Part shown: positions 1-5,821 of the stretch, piece after piece
Layout of the letters: the number at the start of each line of letters is the position of its first letter
Position numbering within the stretch: position 1 is the stretch's first letter
From: Chloroflexota bacterium
Lineage (GTDB): Bacteria > Chloroflexota > Anaerolineae > B4-G1 > DUEL01
Direction of reading: 5' to 3'
Assembly (NCBI GenBank): GCA_017743275.1
Contig: JAGHZG010000076.1
Location: 1 to 7,121, forward strand
Length of the DNA stretch: 7,121 bases
Program-made: the position numbers and the translations under genes
Notes under the pieces: generated by a model
Told to the model about the DNA's origin: nothing
Databases searched by the model: none
The model's input: only the letters and a program-made list of their open reading frames with translations

Positions 1-10
1 CGGCATTGAG

Positions 11-41
11 CCCGGCTAATCACCGGGGCAGGGGGATTTTT
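11..41 (+). terminator. Possible weak terminator of a gene upstream of the window
   Basis: CCCGG (11-15) and CCGGG (23-27) form a 5-bp stem with a 7-nt loop, and five T's lie at 37-41. The T's are 9 nt from the stem and the stem is short. Stop codons at 7-9 and 17-19 in two frames allow an upstream gene to end here, but no product can be read. I list it only as a possibility. Confidence 0.2.
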
Positions 42-147
42 GTCCAAAGTCCAGTATTGAACCCTCTTTCTCCATTATTGGCCGCTCCCTGCCTCTTGCG
101 GGGGCCCCTCGGGCTTCGGTCCCGCGCGGATGTCTCGCGCCCCAGAC

Positions 148-154
148 GGAGGAG
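148..154 (+). promoter_or_regulatory. Shine-Dalgarno of yacL
   Basis: GGAGGAG ends 4 nt before the ATG at 159. It decides the start of yacL against the longer TTG-initiated frame that begins at 6. Confidence 0.75.
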
Positions 155-158
155 TGAA

Positions 159-1208
159 ATGAGCGCCGATTTTATCTCCCGAATTATCGGTATGTTTGTT
201 CTGGCCGTTGGAGGACTGATCCTGGGCGTACGCTTCGCCACCCTCGCGGAGACCTCCGCCTATCTGTACGGCACCACTTTTATGCTGGTGGGCGCGCTGG
301 CTGGCCTGACCCTCACCCCCTACCTGACGGTCCGCCCTCTCCAGTTCCTGCGGCAGAAAATCCACCGTATGCCCGTCCAGCAACTCCTGGCCGCTACCGT
401 TGGGCTGACCGTTGGCCTGGTCATCGCTTCTCTGAGCACGTTTCCCCTCTCCATGCTGCCCCGTCCCCTGAACCAGATTCTGCCCTTTCTGAGCGCGGTG
501 CTCTTTGGCTACATTGGCGTGCTGGTAATGACGGCCCGGCAGCAGGAAATCTTCGCCTTTCTGCGGGGGCGGCTCCCCGAACGGCCGGAGGATTGGGGGG
601 AGATTCCCCCCGTCCTTCTGGATACCAGTGTCATCATTGATGGGCGCATCGCCGACATCAGCCGCACCGGGTTTATCCGCAGCGAGATGCTGGTGCCCCG
701 CTTCGTCCTCAACGAACTCCAGCACATCGCCGACTCCCCCGACCCTCTGCGGCGCAACCGGGGGCGGCGCGGGCTGGATATGCTCCGCCGTCTCCAGGAG
801 GAATCCGACATTCCGGTGCGGATTGTGGACCTGGATGCTCCCGAGGCCCGTTCGGCGGACGACAAACTGGTCCTGCTGGCCCGGCGTCTTCGCTGTCCCA
901 TCGTCACCAACGACTACAACCTGAACCGCGTCGCCGAACTTCAGGGCGTGACCGTGTTGAACGTCAACGAACTGGCCAACGCGGTACGCGCCGTCTATCT
1001 GCCGGGTGAAAGTTTGAGGGTCCACATCATCCAGGAAGGCAAAGAGCCCGACCAGGGCGTGGGCTACCTGGATGACGGGACGATGATTGTGGTGGAGAAC
1101 GGTCGTCCCTTCATCGGGACAGAGATAGATACCATCGTCACCAAAGTCTTGCAGACGGCCGCCGGGCGGATGATTTTTGCCCGTCCGGTAGAGCATTCGG
1201 AGAAGTAG
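159..1208 (+). CDS. yacL: YacL-like membrane PIN/TRAM-domain protein
   Basis: Predicted 349-residue membrane-anchored PIN-domain protein with a C-terminal TRAM domain, the architecture of Bacillus YacL. Four hydrophobic segments lie at about 8-28, 34-54, 74-94 and 106-126. The cytoplasmic PIN nuclease fold follows at about 150-275, with the acidic metal-site residues in place: D155 (LLDTS), E186 (LNELQ), D235 (SADDKLVLLA) and D252 (TNDYN). The TRAM domain, a small RNA-binding beta barrel, spans about 283-343. PIN domains are usually Mg-dependent ribonucleases; the substrate of YacL proteins is not established to my knowledge, so RNA cleavage at the membrane is inference. The ATG at 159 is chosen because GGAGGAG lies at 148-154 and the first membrane segment begins right after it. 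A TTG at 6 in the same frame would add 51 Arg/Pro-rich residues unlike the family. cysS follows after 77 nt. Confidence 0.9.
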   Translation: MSADFISRIIGMFVLAVGGLILGVRFATLAETSAYLYGTTFMLVGALAGLTLTPYLTVRPLQFLRQKIHRMPVQQLLAATVGLTVGLVIASLSTFPLSMLPRPLNQILPFLSAVLFGYIGVLVMTARQQEIFAFLRGRLPERPEDWGEIPPVLLDTSVIIDGRIADISRTGFIRSEMLVPRFVLNELQHIADSPDPLRRNRGRRGLDMLRRLQEESDIPVRIVDLDAPEARSADDKLVLLARRLRCPIVTNDYNLNRVAELQGVTVLNVNELANAVRAVYLPGESLRVHIIQEGKEPDQGVGYLDDGTMIVVENGRPFIGTEIDTIVTKVLQTAAGRMIFARPVEHSEK

Positions 1209-1285
1209 GATGCAAGAAACAGGATGCAGGATGCAGGACGCAGGATGCAGGAAGCAGGATGCAGGATGCAAGAAGGAGGAGGAGA
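1209..1285 (+). repeat. Heptanucleotide tandem array filling the yacL-cysS spacer
   Basis: The whole spacer between the yacL stop and the cysS ATG is 77 nt, exactly eleven 7-mers. In register from 1209 they read GATGCAA, GAAACAG, GATGCAG, GATGCAG, GACGCAG, GATGCAG, GAAGCAG, GATGCAG, GATGCAA, GAAGGAG, GAGGAGA. The first nine are clear variants of GATGCAG. The last two are purine-rich and degenerate, and contain the cysS Shine-Dalgarno. No other function is visible in the spacer. Such heptamer arrays resemble the short tandemly repeated repetitive (STRR) sequences of cyanobacteria in form. Confidence 0.9.
1273..1279 (+). promoter_or_regulatory. Shine-Dalgarno of cysS, inside the heptamer array
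   Basis: AAGGAGG lies 6 nt before the ATG at 1286. It sits in the two degenerate terminal heptamers and favours this start over the in-frame ATG at 1259, which lies within the repeats and would add nine residues, five of them consecutive arginines. Confidence 0.8.
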
Positions 1286-2740
1286 ATGGCTCTGCAGGTC
1301 TATAATTATCTGACCCGTCAGAAGGAAGTCTTCAAACCCCTGGAGCGCGGACGGGTGCACATGTACGTCTGCGGCCCCACCGTCTACGACCATGCCCACC
1401 TGGGCCATGCCAAACTCTACGTCGCGATGGACGTGGTGGTGCGGTATCTGCGCTTCCTGGGCTACAAAGTCCGCTACGTCCAGAACATCACCGACGTGGG
1501 CCACTTGCTGGATACCGGGGAGGACCGCATCCTCAAGGGTGCCCGACGGGAACGGGTAGAGCCGATGGAACTGGTGGAAACGTACACCCGTTCGTATTTT
1601 GAGGACATGGACGCGCTGGGTGTTGTCCGTCCGAACATCTCTCCTCGCGCCAGTGCCCACATTCCGGAACAGATTGAGTGGATCAAGACCCTCATTGAAA
1701 AAGGATACGCCTACGAAGTGGACGGGAACGTCTACTTCTCGGTGGAGAAGTTCCCCGAATACGGCAAACTCTCCGGCCGGAAGGTGGAGGAACTGGAGCC
1801 GGGGGCGCGGGTGGAGGTGCGGGAGGAGAAGCGCCACCCGGCGGACTTCGCTCTCTGGAAGCGCGCGGAGCCGGAGCACATCCTGCGCTGGCCCTCCCCC
1901 TGGGGGTGGGGCTATCCTGGCTGGCACATTGAGTGCTCCGTCATGGCCGCCAAATATCTGGGAGAGACCTTTGACATCCACGGCGGCGGGCTGGAAAACA
2001 TCTTCCCCCACAACGAGTGCGAGATTGCCCAGGCAGAGGCCGTCACCGGCAAACCGTTCGCCCGCTACTGGATTCTCACCGGCTCCCTGACGGTGGACGG
2101 GGTCAAGATGAGCAAGAGTCTGGGCAACTTCCTGACCATCAAGGATGCCCTGAAACTCTACCGTCCCGAGGTCATTCGGGCATTTATCCTGTCCGCGCAC
2201 TACCGGGGCCCGCTGGATTACTCCCGGGAAGCGATGCAGGCCGCCGAACAGGGCGTTCGCCGCCTCCACAACACCGTCCGCGCAGTGCGCGCCCGAATGA
2301 AGGAGACCGCGATGCCTGAAGGGACCGCCGACCTTTCCTACATAGCGAACCTGGACCCCTACCGGGAGGCCTTCCTGGCGGCGATGGACGACGACTTCAA
2401 TACTCCGAAGGCTATGGCGACGCTTCATGAACTGGCACGGATGGTCAACCGGATGCTGGATTCCGGGCAGCCCATCAACCATGGGACCCTCGCGGCCATA
2501 GACCAGATGTTCAGCGAACTGGGGGGCCAGATTCTGGGCATCATTCCCGACCAACTGGAGCCGCCGGAGGTACGCAGCGGGCTGGTGGATGGGCTGATGG
2601 ACCTGATTCTGAGCATCCGGCAGGAGTATCGGGCGGCGAAGGACTGGGCGCGCGCCGACGCCATCCGCCAGCGCCTGGCGGAACTGGGCATCATCGTGGA
2701 GGACCGACCCGAAGGGCCGACATGGCGATTGGAAATGTGA
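1286..2740 (+). CDS. cysS: Cysteinyl-tRNA synthetase
   Basis: Class I aminoacyl-tRNA synthetase of 484 residues that attaches cysteine to tRNA-Cys in the cytoplasm using ATP. All hallmarks are present. The HIGH signature appears as HLGH at 38-41, preceded by CGPTVYDHA, and the KMSKS loop is exact at 274-278. The four zinc ligands that select cysteine are C29, C217 (GWHIECS), H242 and E246 (HNECE), with the same spacing as C28/C209/H234/E238 in the E. coli enzyme. A C-terminal DALR-type helical domain follows, ending in a normal arginine/alanine-rich helix ([18 protein letters not shown]) and PEGPTWRL. Length is slightly above the usual 460. The start at 1286 has a strong Shine-Dalgarno. The spacer upstream is entirely repeat, so there is no room for a T-box leader. 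The PLD-fold gene follows directly. Confidence 0.98.
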   Translation: MALQVYNYLTRQKEVFKPLERGRVHMYVCGPTVYDHAHLGHAKLYVAMDVVVRYLRFLGYKVRYVQNITDVGHLLDTGEDRILKGARRERVEPMELVETYTRSYFEDMDALGVVRPNISPRASAHIPEQIEWIKTLIEKGYAYEVDGNVYFSVEKFPEYGKLSGRKVEELEPGARVEVREEKRHPADFALWKRAEPEHILRWPSPWGWGYPGWHIECSVMAAKYLGETFDIHGGGLENIFPHNECEIAQAEAVTGKPFARYWILTGSLTVDGVKMSKSLGNFLTIKDALKLYRPEVIRAFILSAHYRGPLDYSREAMQAAEQGVRRLHNTVRAVRARMKETAMPEGTADLSYIANLDPYREAFLAAMDDDFNTPKAMATLHELARMVNRMLDSGQPINHGTLAAIDQMFSELGGQILGIIPDQLEPPEVRSGLVDGLMDLILSIRQEYRAAKDWARADAIRQRLAELGIIVEDRPEGPTWRLEM

Positions 2741-2825
2741 AATGTGGAGGGATCGCCTCTACTGCAAATCCTGCGAACATATGGACGAAGTGCCCAATGA
2801 TGCCGTAAATGCAAAAGGTGAATGC

Positions 2826-3668
2826 ATGATTGAGCTCATCCCGGCACGTTGGGAATCTGTTTTTGATCACTTGATCAACAATATCCATCAATGGGGCCTT
2901 TTTGCCTCGCCCTATATTTCTGCATCTCCCGTTCAGCGGATCGCACAGACTTTAGGAAACCGAAACATACAGCTGGATATTCTGACCGATTTAGAGGCAG
3001 TCTGGCGGGGTGCAACAGACCCCGCAGCCCTGGTGGCCTTGATGGATGCCGTCCCGCCCACGCGGATATGGTATCTGCCGCGACTTCACGCAAAAGTCTA
3101 CATCGCTGATGAACGGGAGGCCATCATCACTTCGGCCAATCTCACCGACCATGGCCTGACGATCAACTATGAATATGGCATCCGGCTCACGGAGCCCTCC
3201 ATTGTCCGGCGCATCCGGGATGACCTGCTGGAGTACAAGCAACTGGGAAATGTAGTCCCTCGCTCTGAGCTGGAAAGGCTTGCGGAAATAGCTGCCGACA
3301 TCCGGGCCCTGCGTCGGAAAATGGAGCGCGCAACGCGAGAGACTCTTCGGAAGAACCTTCAACACCGGCTGAGCGATGTCCAGACCCGGTTAATGGAAAT
3401 TCGTGCCGAGGGCAAAACGACCAACCGCATCTTCGCCGATACCATCGTGTATCTGCTCAGGAAACATGGCCCGTTAACAACTGCTCAAATGCATCCACTG
3501 ATTCAACGGATTCATCCCGACCTGTGCGACGATACAATAGACCGGGTCATCAAAGGCGTGCATTTTGGCAAGTTATGGAAGCACTATGTACGGAATGCTC
3601 AGCAAACTCTAAAAAGGCAGGGAATGATCTCGTACGATGGGCATTATTGGCGTCTAACCAGCCGATAG
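2826..3668 (+). CDS. PLD-fold nuclease-like protein with C-terminal winged helix
   Basis: Predicted 280-residue soluble protein, not assignable to a named gene. The N-terminal half is a phospholipase-D-like domain with one HKD motif: H88-A-K90, then D95, then S103-A-N105-L-T and the trailing G110-L..N114-x-E116-x-G118 typical of the PLD-like family PF13091. A single HKD motif implies that a dimer forms the active site. An Arg/Glu/Leu-rich helical linker (about 145-195, possible coiled coil) leads to a winged-helix-like C-terminus (about 200-280; TIVYLLRKHGPLTTAQMH and LKRQGMISYDGHYWRL). Nuclease plus DNA-binding domain recalls PLD-type restriction enzymes such as BfiI, but no methyltransferase is adjacent, so a nuclease role is inference. 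The ATG at 2826 has AAAGGTG 6 nt upstream; the frame is open back to an ATG at 2742. Local GC is about 45-50% against 65-75% in neighbours. rlmB begins 3 nt after the stop. Confidence 0.8.
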   Translation: MIELIPARWESVFDHLINNIHQWGLFASPYISASPVQRIAQTLGNRNIQLDILTDLEAVWRGATDPAALVALMDAVPPTRIWYLPRLHAKVYIADEREAIITSANLTDHGLTINYEYGIRLTEPSIVRRIRDDLLEYKQLGNVVPRSELERLAEIAADIRALRRKMERATRETLRKNLQHRLSDVQTRLMEIRAEGKTTNRIFADTIVYLLRKHGPLTTAQMHPLIQRIHPDLCDDTIDRVIKGVHFGKLWKHYVRNAQQTLKRQGMISYDGHYWRLTSR

Positions 3669-3671
3669 GAT

Positions 3672-4433
3672 ATGCGTGAAACCCTCTACGGTCGCAACGC
3701 GGTCTATGAGTCGCTGCGGGCCCGGCGGCGGCAGTTCTTCCGACTGATGGTCGCCGATACCGTCCGCGCGACGGACATCGTGGACGACATCCTGACCCTG
3801 GCAGAACGGGCCGGGGTGCCAGTAGAACGCGTCCCCCGCCGCCATCTGGACTGGATGGGGGAAGCCAACCATCAGGGAGTGGCCCTGGAGGCCAGCGAGT
3901 ACCCATACGCTGATCTGGAGGACATTTTGGCCGAGAGCGCGCGGCGCTCTGAGCCCCCCTTCCTGCTCCTCCTGGACCTCCTGCAGGACCCGCAAAATGT
4001 CGGCACGCTCCTGCGCACCGCCGAGGCCGTTGGCGTCCACGGTGTGGTAATCCAGCAACGCCGGGCTGTCGGGATCACCCCGGCGGTGGTGCACACCTCC
4101 GCCGGGGCGGCCGAGCACCTTCGGATCGCCCAGGTGCCCAATCTGCCGGAGACCATAGAACGGCTGAAGGCGCGCGACATCTGGGTGGTTGGATTGGAAG
4201 CCGTACGGGGTGCCCAGAGGTACGACCAGGCAGACCTCACTGGCCCCCTGGCCCTGGTGATCGGCAGCGAAGGGGAGGGCCTGCGCCGGCTGGTTCAGGA
4301 ACGGTGCGACCGGATGGTTCAACTCCCCATGGTCGGAAACGTCACCTCCCTCAACGCGGCCGTCGCTGGCTCCATTGTCCTCTACGAGGCCTGGCGGCAG
4401 CGGGCAGCGGCTCAAAGAACAGACCGCCGGTAG
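3672..4433 (+). CDS. rlmB: 23S rRNA (guanosine-2'-O-)-methyltransferase RlmB
   Basis: SpoU/TrmH-family (SPOUT) methyltransferase of 253 residues, close to the 243 of E. coli RlmB, which methylates the 2'-OH of G2251 in the peptidyl-transferase region of 23S rRNA using S-adenosylmethionine. The N-terminal substrate-binding domain starts YGRNAVYESL and ends near the conserved NHQG at 66-69. The knotted catalytic domain carries motif 1 (D106-P-Q-N109-V-G..R115-T-A), motif 2 (VIGSEGEGL, E200) and motif 3 (LPMVGNVTSLNAA, S226 and N228), then LYEAW. RlmB-type enzymes act as dimers. Assignment to RlmB rather than another TrmH paralogue rests on the N-terminal domain and the cysS neighbourhood. The start is 3 nt beyond the PLD gene stop. 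The only AGGA (3667-3670) is one base from the ATG, too close to be a normal Shine-Dalgarno, so translational coupling to the upstream gene is likely. Confidence 0.93.
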   Translation: MRETLYGRNAVYESLRARRRQFFRLMVADTVRATDIVDDILTLAERAGVPVERVPRRHLDWMGEANHQGVALEASEYPYADLEDILAESARRSEPPFLLLLDLLQDPQNVGTLLRTAEAVGVHGVVIQQRRAVGITPAVVHTSAGAAEHLRIAQVPNLPETIERLKARDIWVVGLEAVRGAQRYDQADLTGPLALVIGSEGEGLRRLVQERCDRMVQLPMVGNVTSLNAAVAGSIVLYEAWRQRAAAQRTDRR

Positions 4434-4445
4434 GCACAGAGGCTG

Positions 4446-4524
4446 ATCCACGAAGGACACGAAGCATCACAAAGACGAAGCATCACAATGAAAACCATTC
4501 GTGCCCTTCGTGTCCTTCGTGGAT
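4446..4524. repeat. 19-bp perfect inverted repeat in the rlmB-holB spacer
   Basis: ATCCACGAAGGACACGAAG at 4446-4464 is exactly complementary to 4506-4524, separated by 41 nt. The right side extends as three 9-mers, TTCGTGCCC, TTCGTGTCC, TTCGTGGAT (4498-4524). The loop holds a 12-bp direct repeat, GAAGCATCACAA, at 4461-4472 and 4477-4488. The right arm is followed by a T-rich stretch (4524-4535). The arms resemble a 9-mer (CACGAAGGA type) intergenic repeat that I recognise from many environmental bacterial genomes; that recognition is from memory. It could fold in the transcript and weaken read-through into holB, but the long loop makes a classical terminator uncertain. Confidence 0.85.
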
Positions 4525-4542
4525 TTTGATTTTTGCTCTGCA

Positions 4543-5535
4543 ATGGAGAACTGGGGTATTGTTGGACACGAATGGGCGGTCCACCTTCTCCGGCAGGCAC
4601 TGGAGGAGGGAGAACTTTCCCACGCGTACTTATTTACCGGCCCGCCGGGCGTCGGCAAGGGGACGCTGGCAAAGGCGCTGGCCTCCGCCCTTCTTTGCCA
4701 GGGGGACCCTCGCCCCTGCGGGAAGTGCCGGTCCTGCCACCTGGTCGCCAGTGGCAACCATCCCGACCTCTTCTGGGTACAGCCGGAGTCGGAAGCCGGG
4801 CGGCTGAAAGTGGAGCAGGTCCGGGAACTCCAGCGCCACCTCTCCCTGACGCCGAACATGGCCCATCATCGGGTCGCCGTGCTGGACCGTTTTGACCAGG
4901 CCACCCCCTCAGCGGCCAACGCGCTCCTGAAAACTCTGGAGGAGCCGCCAGATTTCGTCGTCCTCATCCTGCTGGCCCCCGATACGGATTCCCTTCTGCC
5001 GACCATCGTCTCCCGCTGTCAGGTGGTCCCGCTTCGTCCGCTCCCGCTGCCCCAGATTGCCGCGGCGCTGCAGACCCGCTGGGGAGTAGAGGCGGAGACG
5101 GCGCGCCTGCTGGCGCACCTCAGCGGGGGACGACTGGGCTGGGCCGTGCGAGCCGCCACCGAGCCCGACCTGCTCCGGCGGCGGCAACAGCGGATAGACG
5201 AAATGGTTGCGCTGCTGCGGGCCCCGTTAACGGACCGCTTCCGCTACGCGGCGGAACTGGCGCGCGACCCCGCTGCAACCCAGGAAGCACTGGACATCTG
5301 GACGGGTTGGTGGCGGGATATTCTCCTGCTGACGGGAGGCGTTGAGGAAGACCAGACGGGGGAGTCTCGGCTGACCCACCTGGACCAGCAGGCACGCCTG
5401 GAGCAGATGGCCGCACAATTTACGCCCGCGCAGGCCGTCGCCCGCATCCAGGCCATTCGGCTGGCGATGGACCGCTTGCGCCGCAACGCTAATCCTCAGT
5501 TAACACTGGAGGTTCTGCTGGGGTTTGACCTGTAG
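4543..5535 (+). CDS. holB: DNA polymerase III subunit delta prime
   Basis: AAA+ clamp-loader subunit of 330 residues, the usual HolB length; it works with the delta and tau/gamma subunits to load the beta sliding clamp. The N-terminus (GHEWAVHLLRQALEEGELSHAYLF) is typical. The P-loop is GPPGVGKGT at 33-41. The zinc module has C52, C59, C62 and C65. Next come the Walker-B-like region VAVLDRFD (111-118), SAANALLKTLEEPP (123-136) and the SRC motif at 157-159, shared by delta prime and tau/gamma. The C-terminal third is the helical collar domain. The short length and lack of the tau C-terminus argue for delta prime rather than DnaX. The residue after the P-loop lysine is Gly, with Thr next, instead of the common GK[ST], so ATP binding may be degenerate. 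The start at 4543 fits the family, but no Shine-Dalgarno precedes it; a GTG at 4501 lies inside the inverted repeat and would add repeat-encoded residues. Confidence 0.93.
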   Translation: MENWGIVGHEWAVHLLRQALEEGELSHAYLFTGPPGVGKGTLAKALASALLCQGDPRPCGKCRSCHLVASGNHPDLFWVQPESEAGRLKVEQVRELQRHLSLTPNMAHHRVAVLDRFDQATPSAANALLKTLEEPPDFVVLILLAPDTDSLLPTIVSRCQVVPLRPLPLPQIAAALQTRWGVEAETARLLAHLSGGRLGWAVRAATEPDLLRRRQQRIDEMVALLRAPLTDRFRYAAELARDPAATQEALDIWTGWWRDILLLTGGVEEDQTGESRLTHLDQQARLEQMAAQFTPAQAVARIQAIRLAMDRLRRNANPQLTLEVLLGFDL

Positions 5536-5591
5536 AAATGTTTCCAGAGGGTAACTACCTACCAGGGGGCTTTCGGGCAAGCGCCACAAAA

Positions 5592-5608
5592 GACGCTGGC
5601 AAAGGCGC
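5592..5608 (+). repeat. 17-bp copy of a holB segment
   Basis: GACGCTGGCAAAGGCGC at 5592-5608 is identical to 4662-4678 inside holB, just after the P-loop codons. The match stops on both sides. It lies in non-coding DNA downstream of holB, upstream of the palindrome at 5615. Confidence 0.7.
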
Positions 5609-5614
5609 GCCCCT

Positions 5615-5661
5615 GTAGCGCAGGCCGCCAGGCCTGCATGCAGGCTGACAGCCTGCGCTAC
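5615..5661. repeat. 47-nt near-perfect palindrome (REP-like)
   Basis: GTAGCGCAGGC at 5615-5625 is the exact reverse complement of 5651-5661. The symmetry continues inward through AGGCCTGCA / TGCAGGCT to a centre at about 5638/5639, with two mismatches and one single-base bulge. As DNA it is a cruciform-capable palindrome; as RNA a hairpin with almost no loop. No T-run follows, so it is better described as a dispersed palindromic intergenic element than as a terminator. I recall similar GTAGCGCAGGC elements from Chloroflexota intergenic regions, which is memory and not a search result. Confidence 0.8.
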
Positions 5662-5704
5662 GTTATCTGCAAACCGGTCAGGGTAATTACTCCAGAGGAA
5701 TGGG

Positions 5705-5753
5705 GGGTTTGAGGCGGGCGACGAAGCCGCCCGCCTCAAACCCTCACCTTTTT
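5705..5753 (+). terminator. Strong hairpin with T-tract, likely terminator of the plus-strand block
   Basis: GGGTTTGAGGCGGGCG (5705-5720) pairs perfectly over 16 bp with 5728-5743 around a 7-nt loop, ACGAAGC. TCACC and then five T's (5749-5753) follow. It lies 170 nt past the holB stop, between convergent genes. The T-run begins 5 nt after the stem, which is later than ideal. On the minus strand no T-run follows the stem, so it does not look like a terminator for the PHP gene. Confidence 0.55.
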
Positions 5754-5821
5754 CCCCCTTCTCCGAAGCGGGGAGGAGAAAGAGGCCGGGGGGATAAGGA
5801 GGGTCAAGGGAACTCTCATGC

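Larger units (their letters stand above)
5536..5821. other. Convergent intergenic region, no gene seen
   Basis: This 286-nt gap lies between the stops of holB (plus) and the PHP gene (minus). In order it holds the 17-bp holB-like copy, the 47-nt palindrome, the 16-bp-stem hairpin, and a G/C-run-rich segment at 5754-5815 with a small imperfect hairpin (TTCTCC pairing with GGAGAA). GGGTAACTAC at 5549-5558 and GGGTAATTAC at 5681-5690 form a near-identical direct pair flanking the palindrome. No open frame here has a ribosome site or family resemblance. Confidence 0.75.

Noticed and set aside
55..80. Promoter for yacL around TTGAAC (57-62)
   Set aside because: No acceptable -10 hexamer occurs at 16-18 nt spacing.
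6..158. TTG-initiated 51-residue N-terminal extension of the yacL frame
   Set aside because: No ribosome site precedes position 6, the residues are Arg/Pro-rich and unlike the family, and the ATG at 159 has GGAGGAG in front of the first membrane segment.
75..1271. Long minus-strand open frame (398 codons) opposite yacL that includes His-Pro-Ala-Ser-Cys-type repeats
   Set aside because: The frame is antisense to a clear PIN/TRAM gene. The repetitive peptide is just the translated heptamer array, whose 7-nt unit keeps frames open.
1209..1285. CRISPR-like array
   Set aside because: The repeats are 7 nt, directly adjacent and without spacers, so it is a simple tandem array.
1259..1285. Earlier in-frame ATG for cysS
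   Set aside because: It falls inside the heptamer repeats and would encode a run of five arginines; the strong AAGGAGG points to 1286.
1064..2554. Long minus-strand open frame (496 codons) opposite cysS
   Set aside because: It is a GC-driven shadow of an unambiguous cysteinyl-tRNA synthetase and shows no recognisable domain.
4488..4529. 13-codon leader peptide ORF (MKTIRALRVLRGF) before holB
   Set aside because: It has no ribosome site, and its Leu-Arg periodicity simply reflects the TTCGTGTCC 9-mer repeat. It is kept only as a description of the repeat.
4501..4542. GTG start for holB giving 14 extra residues
   Set aside because: These codons lie in the repeat arm and have no counterpart in the family; the ATG at 4543 gives the standard N-terminus.
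5754..5815. Terminator for the PHP gene on the minus strand
   Set aside because: A small imperfect hairpin is possible, but no T-run follows it on that strand.
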